Assembly (NCBI RefSeq): GCF_011682055.1
Contig: NZ_JAAQOM010000002.1
Span: 124,001-188,000, forward strand
Direction: 5' to 3'
DNA from: Telluria antibiotica
GTDB lineage: Bacteria > Pseudomonadota > Gammaproteobacteria > Burkholderiales > Burkholderiaceae_D
DNA length: 64,000 bases
In this document: one piece after another, positions 20,848-30,339 of the stretch
Numbering within the stretch: the stretch's first letter is position 1
Layout of the letters: every line of letters begins with the position of its first letter
The notes under the pieces: model-generated
The model's database searches: none
The model's input: only the letters and a program-made list of their open reading frames with translations
What the model was told of the DNA's origin: nothing
Translations under genes and position numbers: made by a program

Positions 20848-21165
20848 TTACGCACCTCCGTCGAGCGGACCGCCGATGCGGCCCTGGAAGCCGTGCACCA
20901 CGCGGTCGCCCGCGAGGTCGACCAGTTCGACGGTGCGTCGCTGGCCCGGCTCGAAGCGCACGGCGGTGCCGGCCGCGATGTTCAGGCGCATGCCGCGCGC
21001 GAGCGCACGGTCGAACTGCAACGCGTCGTTCGCCTCGTGGAAATGGTAGTGCGAGCCGACCTGCACCGGGCGGTCGCCCGCGTTCGCGACGACGAGCGTG
21101 ACCGTGCGCCGGCCCGCGTTGAGGACGACGTCGCCGTCGTCGAGGAAGTATTCGCCCGGGATCAT
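20848..21165 (-). CDS. ureB: Urease beta subunit
   Basis: A 105-residue structural subunit starting [12 protein letters not shown] and containing [12 protein letters not shown] and [19 protein letters not shown], the standard UreB signatures. It assembles with UreA and UreC. Its start overlaps the stop of the upstream acetyltransferase gene (ATGA, 21162-21165). Confidence 0.97.
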   Translation of the reverse strand: MIPGEYFLDDGDVVLNAGRRTVTLVVANAGDRPVQVGSHYHFHEANDALQFDRALARGMRLNIAAGTAVRFEPGQRRTVELVDLAGDRVVHGFQGRIGGPLDGGA

Positions 21166-21662
21166 GCGGCCTCCGGCATCGTCAGGGTTTTCGTGTACTC
21201 GGCCATCGCGCTGGCTGCATCGCCCGCGCGCGCGTAGCCGAGGTCGCGGATCAAGCCTTCCGCGCCGCTGCCGGCCAGCGCCACGAGGCGCAGTTCGCCG
21301 CGCCCCAGCGCGCGCGCCTCCGCTTCCACCGCGCGCAGCAGCACGCCGCCGATGCCGCGCCGGCGCGCGCGGCTGTGCACCATCAGCGCCCGGACGAATG
21401 CGAGATGCTGGCCATCCGGGCGCTGGCACAGGTCCAGCTGCACGGTGCCAAGCAGTGCGCCGTCGTGCGCGGCGGCCAGCAGCACGCGCGTGCCGGCGGC
21501 GATGGCCGCGCCCACGTCTTCCCAGTAGCGCTGCACGTGGCGGCCGTGGGGAATGGCGGCGGGGTCGGGCGATGCGCCGTGCGCCACGGCGTCGAGCAGC
21601 AGGTCGGCCAGCTTGACGCGCATGACGCCGCAGGCTTCGGCATCGAGAAGGAGGATTTTCAT
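21162..21662 (-). CDS. GNAT acetyltransferase encoded within the urease operon
   Basis: A 166-residue GNAT-fold protein with the acetyl-CoA loop [20 protein letters not shown] and a C-terminal YTKTL segment. It lies between ureA and ureB, 7 bp after ureA and overlapping ureB by 4 bp, so it is made as part of the operon. Acetyltransferases at this place recur in some betaproteobacterial urease clusters. A target cannot be named; urease subunits, polyamines or a toxic amine are possible. Confidence 0.88.
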   Translation of the reverse strand: MKILLLDAEACGVMRVKLADLLLDAVAHGASPDPAAIPHGRHVQRYWEDVGAAIAAGTRVLLAAAHDGALLGTVQLDLCQRPDGQHLAFVRALMVHSRARRRGIGGVLLRAVEAEARALGRGELRLVALAGSGAEGLIRDLGYARAGDAASAMAEYTKTLTMPEAA

Positions 21663-21669
21663 GGCGGGG

Positions 21670-21972
21670 TCACGGGATCGGGTTGTGAACGGTGACGAGC
21701 TTGGTGCCGTCGGGGAAAGTGGCTTCGACCTGGATTTCCGGGATCATCTCCGGCACGCCGTCCATCACGTCGGCGCGCGCGAGGATGGCCGTGCCTTCGC
21801 TCATCAGCTCCGCGACGCTGCGGCCGTCGCGCGCGCCTTCCATGATCGCGGCCGTGATCAGCGCGACGGCTTCCGGATAGTTCAGCTTGAGGCCGCGCGC
21901 GCGGCGGCGTTCGGCCAGCAGCGCGGCCGTGAAGATCAGCAGTTTGTCTTTTTCTCGTGGCGTCAGGTCCAT
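21670..21972 (-). CDS. ureA: Urease gamma subunit
   Basis: A 100-residue subunit opening [23 protein letters not shown] and ending [20 protein letters not shown], matching UreA end to end. It lies 10 bp after ureD and 7 bp before the acetyltransferase gene. Confidence 0.97.
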   Translation of the reverse strand: MDLTPREKDKLLIFTAALLAERRRARGLKLNYPEAVALITAAIMEGARDGRSVAELMSEGTAILARADVMDGVPEMIPEIQVEATFPDGTKLVTVHNPIP

Positions 21973-21982
21973 GGTGTTCCCG

Positions 21983-22819
21983 TTATGTGTTCCAGATGCG
22001 CGGCAACGTCGCCGGGCGGTCGAGCAGGTGCGGACGCAGCGCCTGCCACGCGCCGGCGAGCGCGGCGCGCGCGCGTTCGCCGTCGTCGCCGAGGAAGCGG
22101 GCCACGAACACCTGCTTCACCTGGCTGACGGCCAGGTCCGGGTCGACGGCGCGCACGACGTCCTGCAGCGCGGCGGGCACGGGCTTGCCGACGGCGACCA
22201 AGGTGGCGCACACACTGCGGCCCCGCAGGCCCAGCGGGCTGGCCAGCGTGTCGGCCGTGACGGCGCCCTGCTCCCACCACACGGGTCGGCCGCCAATGCG
22301 GATGCGCGTGCGCTGCGCCACGCGTCCATGCGTGAAGCGCTCGCCGGACGCGCGCCGGCCGAAACACAGGACTTCGCTGCCGACGTAGACGGCGCCCGGC
22401 GCGAGGTCCACGTCGTGCGTCAGCGTCACGTCGGCGCCGTCGTAGAAAATCGTTTCCTGCGGCAGCCACTCGATGGCGGCGCCGGCCGCCGCAACCAGGC
22501 GCACGTCCTGGCGCGCGATGCGGCCGTTCGCGCGATACCATTTCGTGGCGCCGGGCGACGTGGCGAGCACGTGGCAGCCTTCCTGCGCGTCGAGCGCGAT
22601 GTCGAGGCGGTCGCCGCCGACGATGCCGCCGGGCGGATGCACGACGATCACGTGGCAGGTGCCCGGCCCTTCCGGATACAGCGCCTTTTGCACGCGCAGC
22701 GGCCCGCGGTGCTCGCGCCGCACGAGGCGCGTGCAGGCGCCGTCGCGCGCGAAGCCCAGGTGCAGGCTCGCGTGCCAGGAGGCGGAGGAAACAGGATCGT
22801 CGGCAGTACAGTCGCGCAT
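21983..22819 (-). CDS. ureD: Urease accessory protein UreD
   Basis: A 278-residue maturation protein with [23 protein letters not shown] and [10 protein letters not shown] near the N-terminal third, the UreD signatures. UreD scaffolds UreF and UreG on apo-urease. ATG 22819 is used, but no Shine-Dalgarno sequence precedes it; an in-frame extension upstream lacks family similarity. It is the first gene of the operon, and a sigma-54-like site ends only about 13 bp before it, so the message might be leaderless. Confidence 0.94.
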   Translation of the reverse strand: MRDCTADDPVSSASWHASLHLGFARDGACTRLVRREHRGPLRVQKALYPEGPGTCHVIVVHPPGGIVGGDRLDIALDAQEGCHVLATSPGATKWYRANGRIARQDVRLVAAAGAAIEWLPQETIFYDGADVTLTHDVDLAPGAVYVGSEVLCFGRRASGERFTHGRVAQRTRIRIGGRPVWWEQGAVTADTLASPLGLRGRSVCATLVAVGKPVPAALQDVVRAVDPDLAVSQVKQVFVARFLGDDGERARAALAGAWQALRPHLLDRPATLPRIWNT

Positions 22820-22831
22820 GCCGGATGAGTT

Positions 22832-22848
22832 AGCACGATGCGTGCCAG
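22832..22848 (-). promoter_or_regulatory. Sigma-54 (RpoN)-type promoter of the urease operon
   Basis: On the minus strand the site reads CTGGCACGCATCGTGCT, with GG and GC separated by exactly 10 nt and 15 of 17 positions fitting the YTGGCACGRNNNTTGCW consensus. This would tie urease to nitrogen limitation through NtrC. Predicted transcription starts at about 22821, almost on the ureD ATG. Confidence 0.55.
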
Positions 22849-23120
22849 TCGCAAACGGGTGCGCGGCGGGCACCACGCCGGGGCATTCACTACCCGCCCG
22901 GCATGGCGCGCACCAGGACGGCGCCGACGGCACCGCAACGGTGCGGTCGCAACGGGATCACGGACGAGCGCGGTGCGCGCCGGAATCACGGGAGAGCGCG
23001 GTGGCGCCGCAAAGCGAATCGGAGGGGTGAAACGGACAGCCGCTCGAAAGCGGCTCGGTGAAGATGCACGCTCGGCCGGCCACGCAGCCGGTCAAGCAGG
23101 CGGAAGGCGACCGGGACCGG
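22849..23120. other. Upstream region of the urease operon without a recognised gene
   Basis: This 270-bp stretch lies between ureD and a small membrane-protein gene, both on the minus strand. The only clear structure is a hairpin at 23038-23055 (AGCCGCT, loop CGAA, AGCGGCT) without a U-run. Activator sites for the sigma-54-like promoter might lie here, but I see no convincing NtrC palindrome. Confidence 0.5.
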
Positions 23121-23309
23121 TCAGCGGCGGCGCAGCGGCCGGGCCACGCGGGCGGTGCGCAGGGCGCGCTCGCGGTCGGCGGCCTGCTTCGAAGCGACCA
23201 GTTCGAACGTCAGGGCCAGGGCGATGCCGGTCGGGGCGGCGGCAGCGAAACCGAGGACGACGAGGGCGACGGTTGACAACAGAATAACGATAGTGCTCGG
23301 GCGAGGCAT
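23121..23309 (-). CDS. Small membrane protein of unknown function
   Basis: A 62-residue protein with a good ribosome-binding site (AAGGTGG) before ATG 23309. Two hydrophobic stretches (IVILLSTVALVVLGFAAAA and TGIALALTFELVA) suggest one hairpin or two membrane helices. The cytoplasmic tail is strongly basic (RERALRTARVARPLRRR). It lies 273 bp ahead of ureD's promoter and downstream of a diguanylate cyclase gene on the same strand. No family is recognised. Confidence 0.6.
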   Translation of the reverse strand: MPRPSTIVILLSTVALVVLGFAAAAPTGIALALTFELVASKQAADRERALRTARVARPLRRR

Positions 23310-23434
23310 GATATCCACCTTTTCTCTAAAACCGTGGTTCCATCCTGCCACAGCTGGGATGCGCTTGCAATCGAACGCCGTGCCGTGCGTCAACAATCCG
23401 GGTGGTTGCTGTGCTGAAAAAGAGACGGCCGTGC

Positions 23435-24904
23435 TCACTGCATCGCCAGCTCGACGCAATTGCGACCGGCCCGCTTGGCGCGCGCGAGCGCGGCCTCCGC
23501 GCGTTGCGTCAGCGAATCGCCGCTCTCCTGCTCGCCCAGCTGGGCGACGCCAAGGCTCACCGTCACGTGGTCGCAACCCGGGATCTCCGCCTGTTCGATC
23601 GCCACGCGCACCTTTTCCGCCATCCGCAAGCCATCGATGGCACTCGTGTGCGGTGCAATGATGTGGAATTCCTCGCCGCCCGAGCGCACGAGCACGTCGC
23701 TGGCGCGCAGCACGGCGCGCGCCGTGTCGGCCACGGTGCGCAGCGCCACGTCGCCGACCGGATACCCGTACGTGTCGTTGACCGCTTTGAAACGGTCGAT
23801 ATCGAACGCGAGCAGCGCGAGCGGCACGCGGTAGCGGCGGGCGCGCTTGATTTCCTTGTCCAGCAATTCCTCGCCGTGGCGGCGGTTCGCCACGCCCGTC
23901 AACGCGTCCATCGTCGAGATGTACGTCAGGCGCACGAGCAGGTGTTCGTTTTCCTGGCCGATCGCGGCGAGCCGCAGGCCGAAGGCAGCCAGCCGGGCCA
24001 CGTCGGCCAGGGTGTTCCACTCGTCGAGCGAGAACGCGTGCGGCGCCTCGAACAGCAGCGACAATGCGCCGCGCGGCGCGCCGGGGCCGTCGGCCGGAAT
24101 CGGCAGGCCGAGTGCCATCGCGGCGCCGTGCGCGCGCAAGCCGTCGGCCAGCGCCGGCTCACCCGGCTGCTCCGGTGCCTCGATCAGGGCGGCGGTTCCG
24201 CTAGCGGCGGCCAGCAAGCCGGGGAACGCGTGACGCAGCGGCGCCTGCAGCAACCGGTCCGTGCGTTGCAGTAGCGCGCCCAGCAGCAGGCCGTCCGGGC
24301 CCTGTTGCGCGACCAGTAGCAGGTCGCTGCCTTCCCTCAGCAGGAACACGCCCGCATGCAGCACGCCGGGCCACGCACACAGCGCGGCGCACAGGCTTTC
24401 CGCCAACGTGTGCGCATCCTCCGCGTCGTCCAGCGCGGCCTGCACGCGGGCGCGCAGGCCGAGCAGCGCACGCAACCCGGCCGCATCGCTCGCCGGGGCG
24501 GCCGGCTGCGCAAGAGATGTCTCGACCGTCGCGCGCAGCGCCGTCCCGTTCAGCGGCGTGATGGCATAGCGCAGCGGCCCGAACGCCATCAGGGCGGGCA
24601 GCCACGCGGCGCCCGCGAAGGGACACAGCAGCAGCACAGGTGCCCCGGCGCGGCGGGCGACGAGGTCGCCCAGCGCATCGAGGTCGATGCTCGGCTCGAA
24701 ACGGTCGAGGTCGATGATGAGCAGGTCGGGCTGTGCGCGCGCCATCAGGCTGGCGGCCACGTCCGCGCTGTCGGCCAGGTGCAGGCGCGCGAACAGGGGC
24801 CCGCACGCGTCCGAAAAATCCGCGCGCCGCTGCGCCATCGGACTCAGATAGATGCCCGTGCGCCCTGCTTCCTGCTCCGCTGCCTGTTCCGTCTGCTGCG
24901 CCAT
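23435..24904 (-). CDS. Diguanylate cyclase with receiver-like and GAF-like input
   Basis: A 489-residue cytoplasmic protein. Residues about 15-120 form a receiver-like domain (LLIIDLDRF), residues about 150-320 a GAF-like region, and the C-terminus a GGDEF domain with SGGEEF near 407-412 and IDRFKAVNDTYGYPVGD before it, so the cyclase site is intact. It should make c-di-GMP. ATG 24904 (GAGGTGA upstream) is preferred over GTG 24910. It is divergent from the stress SDR gene across 147 bp. Confidence 0.9.
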   Translation of the reverse strand: MAQQTEQAAEQEAGRTGIYLSPMAQRRADFSDACGPLFARLHLADSADVAASLMARAQPDLLIIDLDRFEPSIDLDALGDLVARRAGAPVLLLCPFAGAAWLPALMAFGPLRYAITPLNGTALRATVETSLAQPAAPASDAAGLRALLGLRARVQAALDDAEDAHTLAESLCAALCAWPGVLHAGVFLLREGSDLLLVAQQGPDGLLLGALLQRTDRLLQAPLRHAFPGLLAAASGTAALIEAPEQPGEPALADGLRAHGAAMALGLPIPADGPGAPRGALSLLFEAPHAFSLDEWNTLADVARLAAFGLRLAAIGQENEHLLVRLTYISTMDALTGVANRRHGEELLDKEIKRARRYRVPLALLAFDIDRFKAVNDTYGYPVGDVALRTVADTARAVLRASDVLVRSGGEEFHIIAPHTSAIDGLRMAEKVRVAIEQAEIPGCDHVTVSLGVAQLGEQESGDSLTQRAEAALARAKRAGRNCVELAMQ

Positions 24905-25051
24905 CGTCACCTCGAGAATACTTTGTTACGCCAACAAGTTTGCCACAAAGCCACCAGCATAAGCCAGCAAATGCGCGCAATGTGTGGGACCGCACCGTCA
25001 GCGGCGTCTTCACGCGGGAATACTGGCGGGATCATGCACAAGGAGGGCACC

Positions 25052-26029
25052 ATGGCAACACAGGACGATGCGGCGAACAAGCAGAAGGCGATCCAGAACC
25101 GCCAGGACCAGCACGACGCGAGCATGCAGAAGGGTGGCCAGGGCAGCGGCGGCAGCGGCGCGGCACAGACGGGCGTCCAGCAGCCGAGCGGCGACTTTCC
25201 CGCGCAGCACCTGGCGAAACCGGGCCTGGAAGCCCAGATGGAGCTCAAGCCCAGGTTCATGGCCGAGCAGTACAAGGGCAGCGGCAAGCTGGCGGGCCAG
25301 GTCGCCATCGTGACGGGTGGCGATTCCGGCATCGGGCGCGCCGTCGCGATCCTGTTCGCGCGCGAAGGCGCCGACGTCGCGATCCTGTACCTGAACGAGC
25401 ACGAGGACGCGGCCGAGACCCAGCGCTACATCGAGGCCGAGGGCCAGAAATGCATCACCATCGCCGGCGACGTGAAGGACATGGAATTCTGCCAGCAGGC
25501 CGTCGACCAGGTCGTCGCGAAATGGGGCCGGCTCGATGTGCTGGTGAATAACGCCGCGTTCCAGGAACACGCGGAGTCTCTGCTCGACCTCACGGAAGAC
25601 CGCTTCGACGAGACGATGCGCACGAATATCTACGGCTACTTCCACATGGCGAAGGCCTGCCTGCCCTACATGAAGCGCGGGGCGGCCATCATCAACACCG
25701 GTTCCGTGACGGGCCTGAAGGGCTCGAAGAAACTGCTCGACTATTCGACGACGAAGGGCGCCATCCACGCCTTCACGATGTCGCTGGCGGCGAACCTGCT
25801 GGACCAGGGCATCCGCGTCAACGCCGTCGCGCCGGGCCCCGTGTGGACGCCGCTGAACCCGGCCGACCAGTCGCCGGAAGAGATCACGAAATTCGGCCAG
25901 AGCACGACGTTCGGCCGGCCCGCGCAGCCGGAAGAGATGTCGCCGGCGTATGTGTACCTCGCATCGAACGTCTGTTCCGGCTACGTGACGGGCGTCGTGC
26001 TGCCGATCACGGGATCGGTGGGCGAATAA
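25052..26029 (+). CDS. SDR-family oxidoreductase, general-stress type (YdaD/YhdF-like)
   Basis: A 325-residue short-chain dehydrogenase with a 75-residue hydrophilic Gln/Gly-rich N-terminal extension typical of the stress-linked YdaD-like group. The NAD(P) motif TGGDSGIG is at 88-95, NNAA follows, and the active site has Ser in NTGSVTG and YSTTK (Y231, K235). ATG 25052 has AAGGAGGGCACC upstream. It is 17 bp ahead of ku, suggesting co-expression in stationary phase or desiccation. Substrate unknown. Confidence 0.9.
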   Translation: MATQDDAANKQKAIQNRQDQHDASMQKGGQGSGGSGAAQTGVQQPSGDFPAQHLAKPGLEAQMELKPRFMAEQYKGSGKLAGQVAIVTGGDSGIGRAVAILFAREGADVAILYLNEHEDAAETQRYIEAEGQKCITIAGDVKDMEFCQQAVDQVVAKWGRLDVLVNNAAFQEHAESLLDLTEDRFDETMRTNIYGYFHMAKACLPYMKRGAAIINTGSVTGLKGSKKLLDYSTTKGAIHAFTMSLAANLLDQGIRVNAVAPGPVWTPLNPADQSPEEITKFGQSTTFGRPAQPEEMSPAYVYLASNVCSGYVTGVVLPITGSVGE

Positions 26030-26046
26030 ACCAAGGGAGAGCTCCA

Positions 26047-27126
26047 ATGGCACGCAGCATGTGGAAGGGTGCGATCAGCTTCGGGCTGGTGCACATCCCG
26101 GTCGAGATGTATCCGGCGGCGAGCGACCAGGGGCTCGACCTGACGATGCTCGACCGGCGCGACTTCGCGCCGATCGGCTTCAAGCGCTACAACAAGGCGA
26201 CGGGCAAGGAAGTGTCCTGGGACGACATCGTCAAGGGCTACGAATACCGCGACGGCGAATACGTCGTGCTGACCGACGAGGATCTGCGCCGCGCGAACCC
26301 GGAAGCGACGCAGACCATCGACATCATCGCGTTCGTGAACGCCGAGCAGGTCCCGCTGGTCTACTACGAACAGCCCTACTATCTTGCGCCCGGCAAGGGC
26401 GGCGACAAGGTGTACGCGCTGCTGCGCGAGACCTTGCGCGAGGTCGGCAAGATCGGCATCGCGAACGTCGTCATCCGCGTCAAGCAGCACCTGGCCGCCC
26501 TCGTCTGCGTGGGCGACACGATCGTGCTGAACACCTTGCGCTATCCGGACGAGATCCGCCCCGTCGACGAACTCAAGATCCCGGCGGCGGACTCGAAGGC
26601 CGCGCAGGTCACGGACAAGGAATTGCAGATGGCGAAAGCGCTCGTGGAAGGCATGAGCGAGAAATGGAAGCCGGAGCAGTACCACGACACGTATCGCGAG
26701 GACGTGCTCGCGCTGATCAAGAAGAAGGTCGCCGCGAACCAGACCAAGACCCTCACGGAACCGGAGCCGGAGGAAGAGAAGCCGGCCAAGACGAACGTCA
26801 TCGATCTCGTGTCTCTGCTGCAGGCAAGCCTGGGCAAGAAGCCCGCCGCGAAGGCCGACGCGGACGACGACGACGAACCGCCACCGGGCGCATCGAAGAA
26901 GCCCGCGCGCCATGCGGACGACGACAGCGACGACACCCCGCCGCCGCGCGCACGCAAGGCGCCCGCGCACGCGGCCACGCACGCGAGCGCGAAGCGCACG
27001 ACGGCCGCGAAGTCGACGAGCGCAAAGACGGCGACGAAGACGGCGGCCAAGCGCGCGACGGCGACGAAGGCGGCCGCCAAGCCGGCCGCGAAAGCGGCAC
27101 CGGCGCGGCGCAGGAAGGCCGCCTGA
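26047..27126 (+). CDS. ku: Non-homologous end-joining protein Ku
   Basis: A 359-residue Ku homologue opening MARSMWKGAISFGLVHIPV, the bacterial Ku signature. The ring-forming core covers about residues 1-260 and binds broken DNA ends; the last 100 residues are an acidic then Lys/Ala-rich low-complexity tail that probably adds DNA binding. It recruits LigD, encoded convergently 1 kb downstream. GGGAGAG precedes ATG 26047. Confidence 0.97.
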   Translation: MARSMWKGAISFGLVHIPVEMYPAASDQGLDLTMLDRRDFAPIGFKRYNKATGKEVSWDDIVKGYEYRDGEYVVLTDEDLRRANPEATQTIDIIAFVNAEQVPLVYYEQPYYLAPGKGGDKVYALLRETLREVGKIGIANVVIRVKQHLAALVCVGDTIVLNTLRYPDEIRPVDELKIPAADSKAAQVTDKELQMAKALVEGMSEKWKPEQYHDTYREDVLALIKKKVAANQTKTLTEPEPEEEKPAKTNVIDLVSLLQASLGKKPAAKADADDDDEPPPGASKKPARHADDDSDDTPPPRARKAPAHAATHASAKRTTAAKSTSAKTATKTAAKRATATKAAAKPAAKAAPARRRKAA

Positions 27127-27414
27127 GTGGATCTCGACACGCTGCTCGACCTGCTGCAATGGCCGGCGATGGCCGTGACCCTCGTGGCCGCGTTCCTCGT
27201 CGGCGCCCGCCACGCGAAGAAGCGCGTGGTCGGCTTCTGGACCTTCATCGCCAGCAACGGGCTGTGGATCGTGTGGGGCGTGCACGACGGCGCGTGGGCG
27301 CTGATCGCGCTGCAGGCGGGCCTCGCGGCGATGAACGTGCGCGCCATCTTCCGCAACGAGCGGGGTGACCCGGCGCCGGACGACACCGTCGGCCACGGAC
27401 AGGAGTCGACGTGA
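27127..27414 (+). CDS. Small membrane protein between ku and ligD
   Basis: A 95-residue protein starting on GTG directly after the ku stop codon (no gap). Three hydrophobic segments are visible (AMAVTLVAAFLVGA, VGFWTFIASNGLWIVWGV, AWALIALQAGLAAMNVRAIF) with a polar tail. Close packing with ku indicates co-translation. I do not recognise a named family; a role in end joining is possible only by position. Confidence 0.75.
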   Translation: MDLDTLLDLLQWPAMAVTLVAAFLVGARHAKKRVVGFWTFIASNGLWIVWGVHDGAWALIALQAGLAAMNVRAIFRNERGDPAPDDTVGHGQEST

Positions 27415-27427
27415 GCGGCTGGGTTGC

Positions 27428-30094
27428 TCACCTGTCCTCGGGCTTGTACCCCAGCGCCTTCATCGCCTTCGTGAGCGTGGTGGCGCTCTTGTCGTAATCG
27501 GCCCACGGCGCGTTGCCTTCGTCGAGGCGCGTGTGCACGGTCTTGACGGTCCAGTGGCTGCCCGACTTCAGCTTCGGCAGCTCTGCCCAGCGCACGGGCA
27601 CGGAGATGCCGAGGCCGGGGCGCACGCGGGCCGACCATGCGGCGACGGTCGTCGCGCCGCGGCCGTTGCGCAGGTAGTCGATGAAGATGCGGCCCACGCG
27701 GTTCTTCGCGCCGCTCTTGGCGGAAAAGCGCTCCGGGAACGTCTTCGACAGGTGGCTCACGATGGCGCGCGAAAAATCCTTCACCGTGTCCCAGTCGAGC
27801 TTCGGCTTCAGCGGCACGATGACGTGCAGCCCCTTGCCGCCGCTCGTCTTGAGGAACGGATTCAGGCCCAGTTCCTGCAGGAAGACGCGCATGATCTCGG
27901 CGGCCTCCTGCACCTGCGGCCATTCGATGCCCTCGCCCGGGTCGAGGTCGAACACCATGCGGTCCGGCGTATCGTAGTGCTTCGCGGTCGCGTTCTGGCT
28001 GTGGATCTCGACGACGTTCCACTGCGCGCTCGACAGCAGCCCCTCGACCGTCGCGATCTGCGTCATGCGCGGATGCTCCGGATCGAGCGCCTGGTCCATC
28101 TGCGCGACGCCGGGCATTTTCGCCGTGTCGACGACGTGCTTCTGGAAGAACAGTTCGCCGCCCACGCCCTCGGGCGCGCGCACGAGCGAGACGGGGCGGC
28201 CCTTCAGGTGTTCCATCATCAGTTCGCCGACGAGCGCGTAGTAGCGCACCATCTCGACTTTCGTGACGCCGCTTTCCGCGTCCACCACGCGCTCGCCGTG
28301 CGTGACCTTGAACGTGGCGGGCAGCTTGCCGGGCAGCGTGGACTCCGCCGGTGGCGCGGTCCTGGCCGCCGCACGCCTCGCGGCCGGCCTCTTCGCAGGC
28401 TTCGCGGCGGGCTGCGCATCGTCATCGGCCGCCGCGGGCTGCATGTGTTTCGGCAGTTCGCGTACGACGCTCTTCGCCGGCTTGTCCTTGCGCAGGCCCT
28501 GGAATACGGGATGGCGGATCGAATCCGTCGCCGTCCATTCCGAGAAGCTGACTTCCGCCACGAGGACGGGCTTTACCCAATGGTTCGTGCGGCCCGGCAC
28601 GGCGCGCGGCGGGAACGGGTTCTTGTCCGTTTCGATCTCCTCGAGCACCTCGCGCACGTGGCGCAGCGACGCGCCGTTGAAGCCGCTGCCGCAGTTGCCC
28701 GCGTAGCGTAGCACGCCGTCCTTGTCGTGGTAGCCCAGCAGCAGCGAGCCGATACCCGTGCGCGAGCCCTGCGGATCGGTGTAGCCGCCGATGACGAATT
28801 CCTGGCGCAGGCCGCATTTCAGCTTGATCCATTCGGGCGAGCGGCGCGTCACGTAGCGCGAATCGCGGCGCTTGCCGATCACGCCTTCGAGCCCGATCTG
28901 GCAGGCGGCGGCGACCAGTTGTGCCGGGTCCGTCCCGAACTCCGCGGAGAAGCGCACGATCTCGGACGGTCGCGCATCCAGCACGTCCTGCAGCAGCGCG
29001 CGGCGTAGGTCGAGGCGCACGTCGCGCAGGTCGTAGCCCTTGTAGTACGGCGCGTCGAACACGAAGTAGACGATCTTCGCCGTGTTGGAGCCGTCGAACG
29101 CGAGCTGCAGCAGATTGAAATTCGGCTTGCCGTTCTCGTCGTGCACGACGATCTCGCCGTCGTACCAGCCGTCCGGCAGCTTCATGCGGCGGATTTCCTG
29201 CTGCAGCGGGCCCAGCTTGTCCGTCCAGTCGTTGCCGTTGCGGGTGATGAGGCGGATGTCCTTGCCCGCGACGCGCGCAAGCATGCGGTAGCCGTCGAAC
29301 TTGATCTCGTAGATGTAGTTTTCCGGGTCGGCCGGCGGCCCGTCGACGAGGGTCGCCAGTTCCGGCGTCAACGTAGCCGGCAGGTCGGCCTTGACGGCAC
29401 CCTCCGGCATGGCGCCGCGCTTCGGCTTCGCGGCCGCCGTCTTTGTCGCCGTTTTTGCCGCGGCTTTGCGCGCGGGCTTGGCCGCCGCGCCGTCGCGTTC
29501 GGCCTTCAATGCCGCCACTTTCGCGGCGGCGCCCCGCTCGGGCATCGGCAAGTCCTTCACGCTGCCGGGAAATTCGTCGACGACGGAGAATTCGGTTGCG
29601 GGCTTCGCGTACTCGTCGTTTTCCTTGATGAGGAGCCAGGGTTCCTGCTTGTCCTCGTCGTGGCCGCGCAGGCGCACGAGGACCCAGCGTCCATGCATCT
29701 TGTGGCCGTGCATCTCGAACTTGATCTCGCCCTTTTTATAGCCCTGGCGAGGATCGCCGACGGGTTCCCACGTGCCCTTGTCCCAGATGATGACCTTGCC
29801 GGCGCCATACTGGTGCGGCGGGATCGTGCCTTCGAAATCGGAGTACGAGATGGGGTGGTCTTCCACGTGCACGGCCATGCGGCGGTCGTGGGTGTCGTAG
29901 CTGGGGCCTTTCGGCACGGCCCAGCTCTTCATGACACCGTCCAGTTCCAGACGGAAATCGTAGTGCAGGCGGGTGGCCCAGTGCTTCTGGATCACGAACG
30001 TCAGCGCATCCTGGCTCGCTTCGCCGCCCTCTTCGGGCTCGGCCGTGATCTGGAAGTCGCGCTTGGCCTTGTACAGCTTCAACGGGTCCGGCAT
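27428..30094 (-). CDS. ligD: Multifunctional ATP-dependent DNA ligase D (PE-LIG-POL)
   Basis: An 888-residue NHEJ ligase with domain order as in Pseudomonas LigD. The N-terminal 3'-phosphoesterase (about 1-180) has RLHYDFRLE (H44, D46). After an Ala/Lys linker the ligase domain carries its adenylated lysine in IKFDGYR (K265). A second Ala/Arg linker leads to the primase-polymerase domain with FDLDPGEG (about 715) and TSGGKGLHV. GGAGGTGATG before ATG 30094 settles the start. It is convergent with ku across 13 bp, together making a full two-protein end-joining system. Confidence 0.97.
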   Translation of the reverse strand: MPDPLKLYKAKRDFQITAEPEEGGEASQDALTFVIQKHWATRLHYDFRLELDGVMKSWAVPKGPSYDTHDRRMAVHVEDHPISYSDFEGTIPPHQYGAGKVIIWDKGTWEPVGDPRQGYKKGEIKFEMHGHKMHGRWVLVRLRGHDEDKQEPWLLIKENDEYAKPATEFSVVDEFPGSVKDLPMPERGAAAKVAALKAERDGAAAKPARKAAAKTATKTAAAKPKRGAMPEGAVKADLPATLTPELATLVDGPPADPENYIYEIKFDGYRMLARVAGKDIRLITRNGNDWTDKLGPLQQEIRRMKLPDGWYDGEIVVHDENGKPNFNLLQLAFDGSNTAKIVYFVFDAPYYKGYDLRDVRLDLRRALLQDVLDARPSEIVRFSAEFGTDPAQLVAAACQIGLEGVIGKRRDSRYVTRRSPEWIKLKCGLRQEFVIGGYTDPQGSRTGIGSLLLGYHDKDGVLRYAGNCGSGFNGASLRHVREVLEEIETDKNPFPPRAVPGRTNHWVKPVLVAEVSFSEWTATDSIRHPVFQGLRKDKPAKSVVRELPKHMQPAAADDDAQPAAKPAKRPAARRAAARTAPPAESTLPGKLPATFKVTHGERVVDAESGVTKVEMVRYYALVGELMMEHLKGRPVSLVRAPEGVGGELFFQKHVVDTAKMPGVAQMDQALDPEHPRMTQIATVEGLLSSAQWNVVEIHSQNATAKHYDTPDRMVFDLDPGEGIEWPQVQEAAEIMRVFLQELGLNPFLKTSGGKGLHVIVPLKPKLDWDTVKDFSRAIVSHLSKTFPERFSAKSGAKNRVGRIFIDYLRNGRGATTVAAWSARVRPGLGISVPVRWAELPKLKSGSHWTVKTVHTRLDEGNAPWADYDKSATTLTKAMKALGYKPEDR

Positions 30095-30191
30095 GGCATC
30101 ACCTCCGCATCGATTTGCCTCAGTGTAGGCAAGCGGTGCGGGCGCGACTGTTCGCCAGCTAACCGTGGTAGCGCGGGCGGTGCGAACGGTT

Positions 30192-30323
30192 CGCGTGGGC
30201 ACGGGGTGCCCACCCTACGGCTGCGGCCGGCGATGCGTTTGGTGGGCACGGGTTGGATGCCCCCGGCATCCGACACCCCACCCAACGGGTCGATTCGCGT
30301 AGGGTGGGCTCCCCGAGCCCACC
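30192..30323. repeat. Compound dispersed repeat (two hairpins) between ligD and M28 peptidase
   Basis: GTGGGCACGGGGTGCCCACC followed by CTACGG (30192-30220) and, in opposite orientation, GTAGGGTGGGC-TCCCC-GAGCCCACC (30298-30323). Between them lies a further degenerate copy and the string GGCATCCGACAC, which also occurs between the two arms of the compound repeat at 33639-33713. The layout recalls BIME-type pairs of REP elements. Confidence 0.7.
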
Positions 30324-30339
30324 ATGCGCCGAGTACCGG

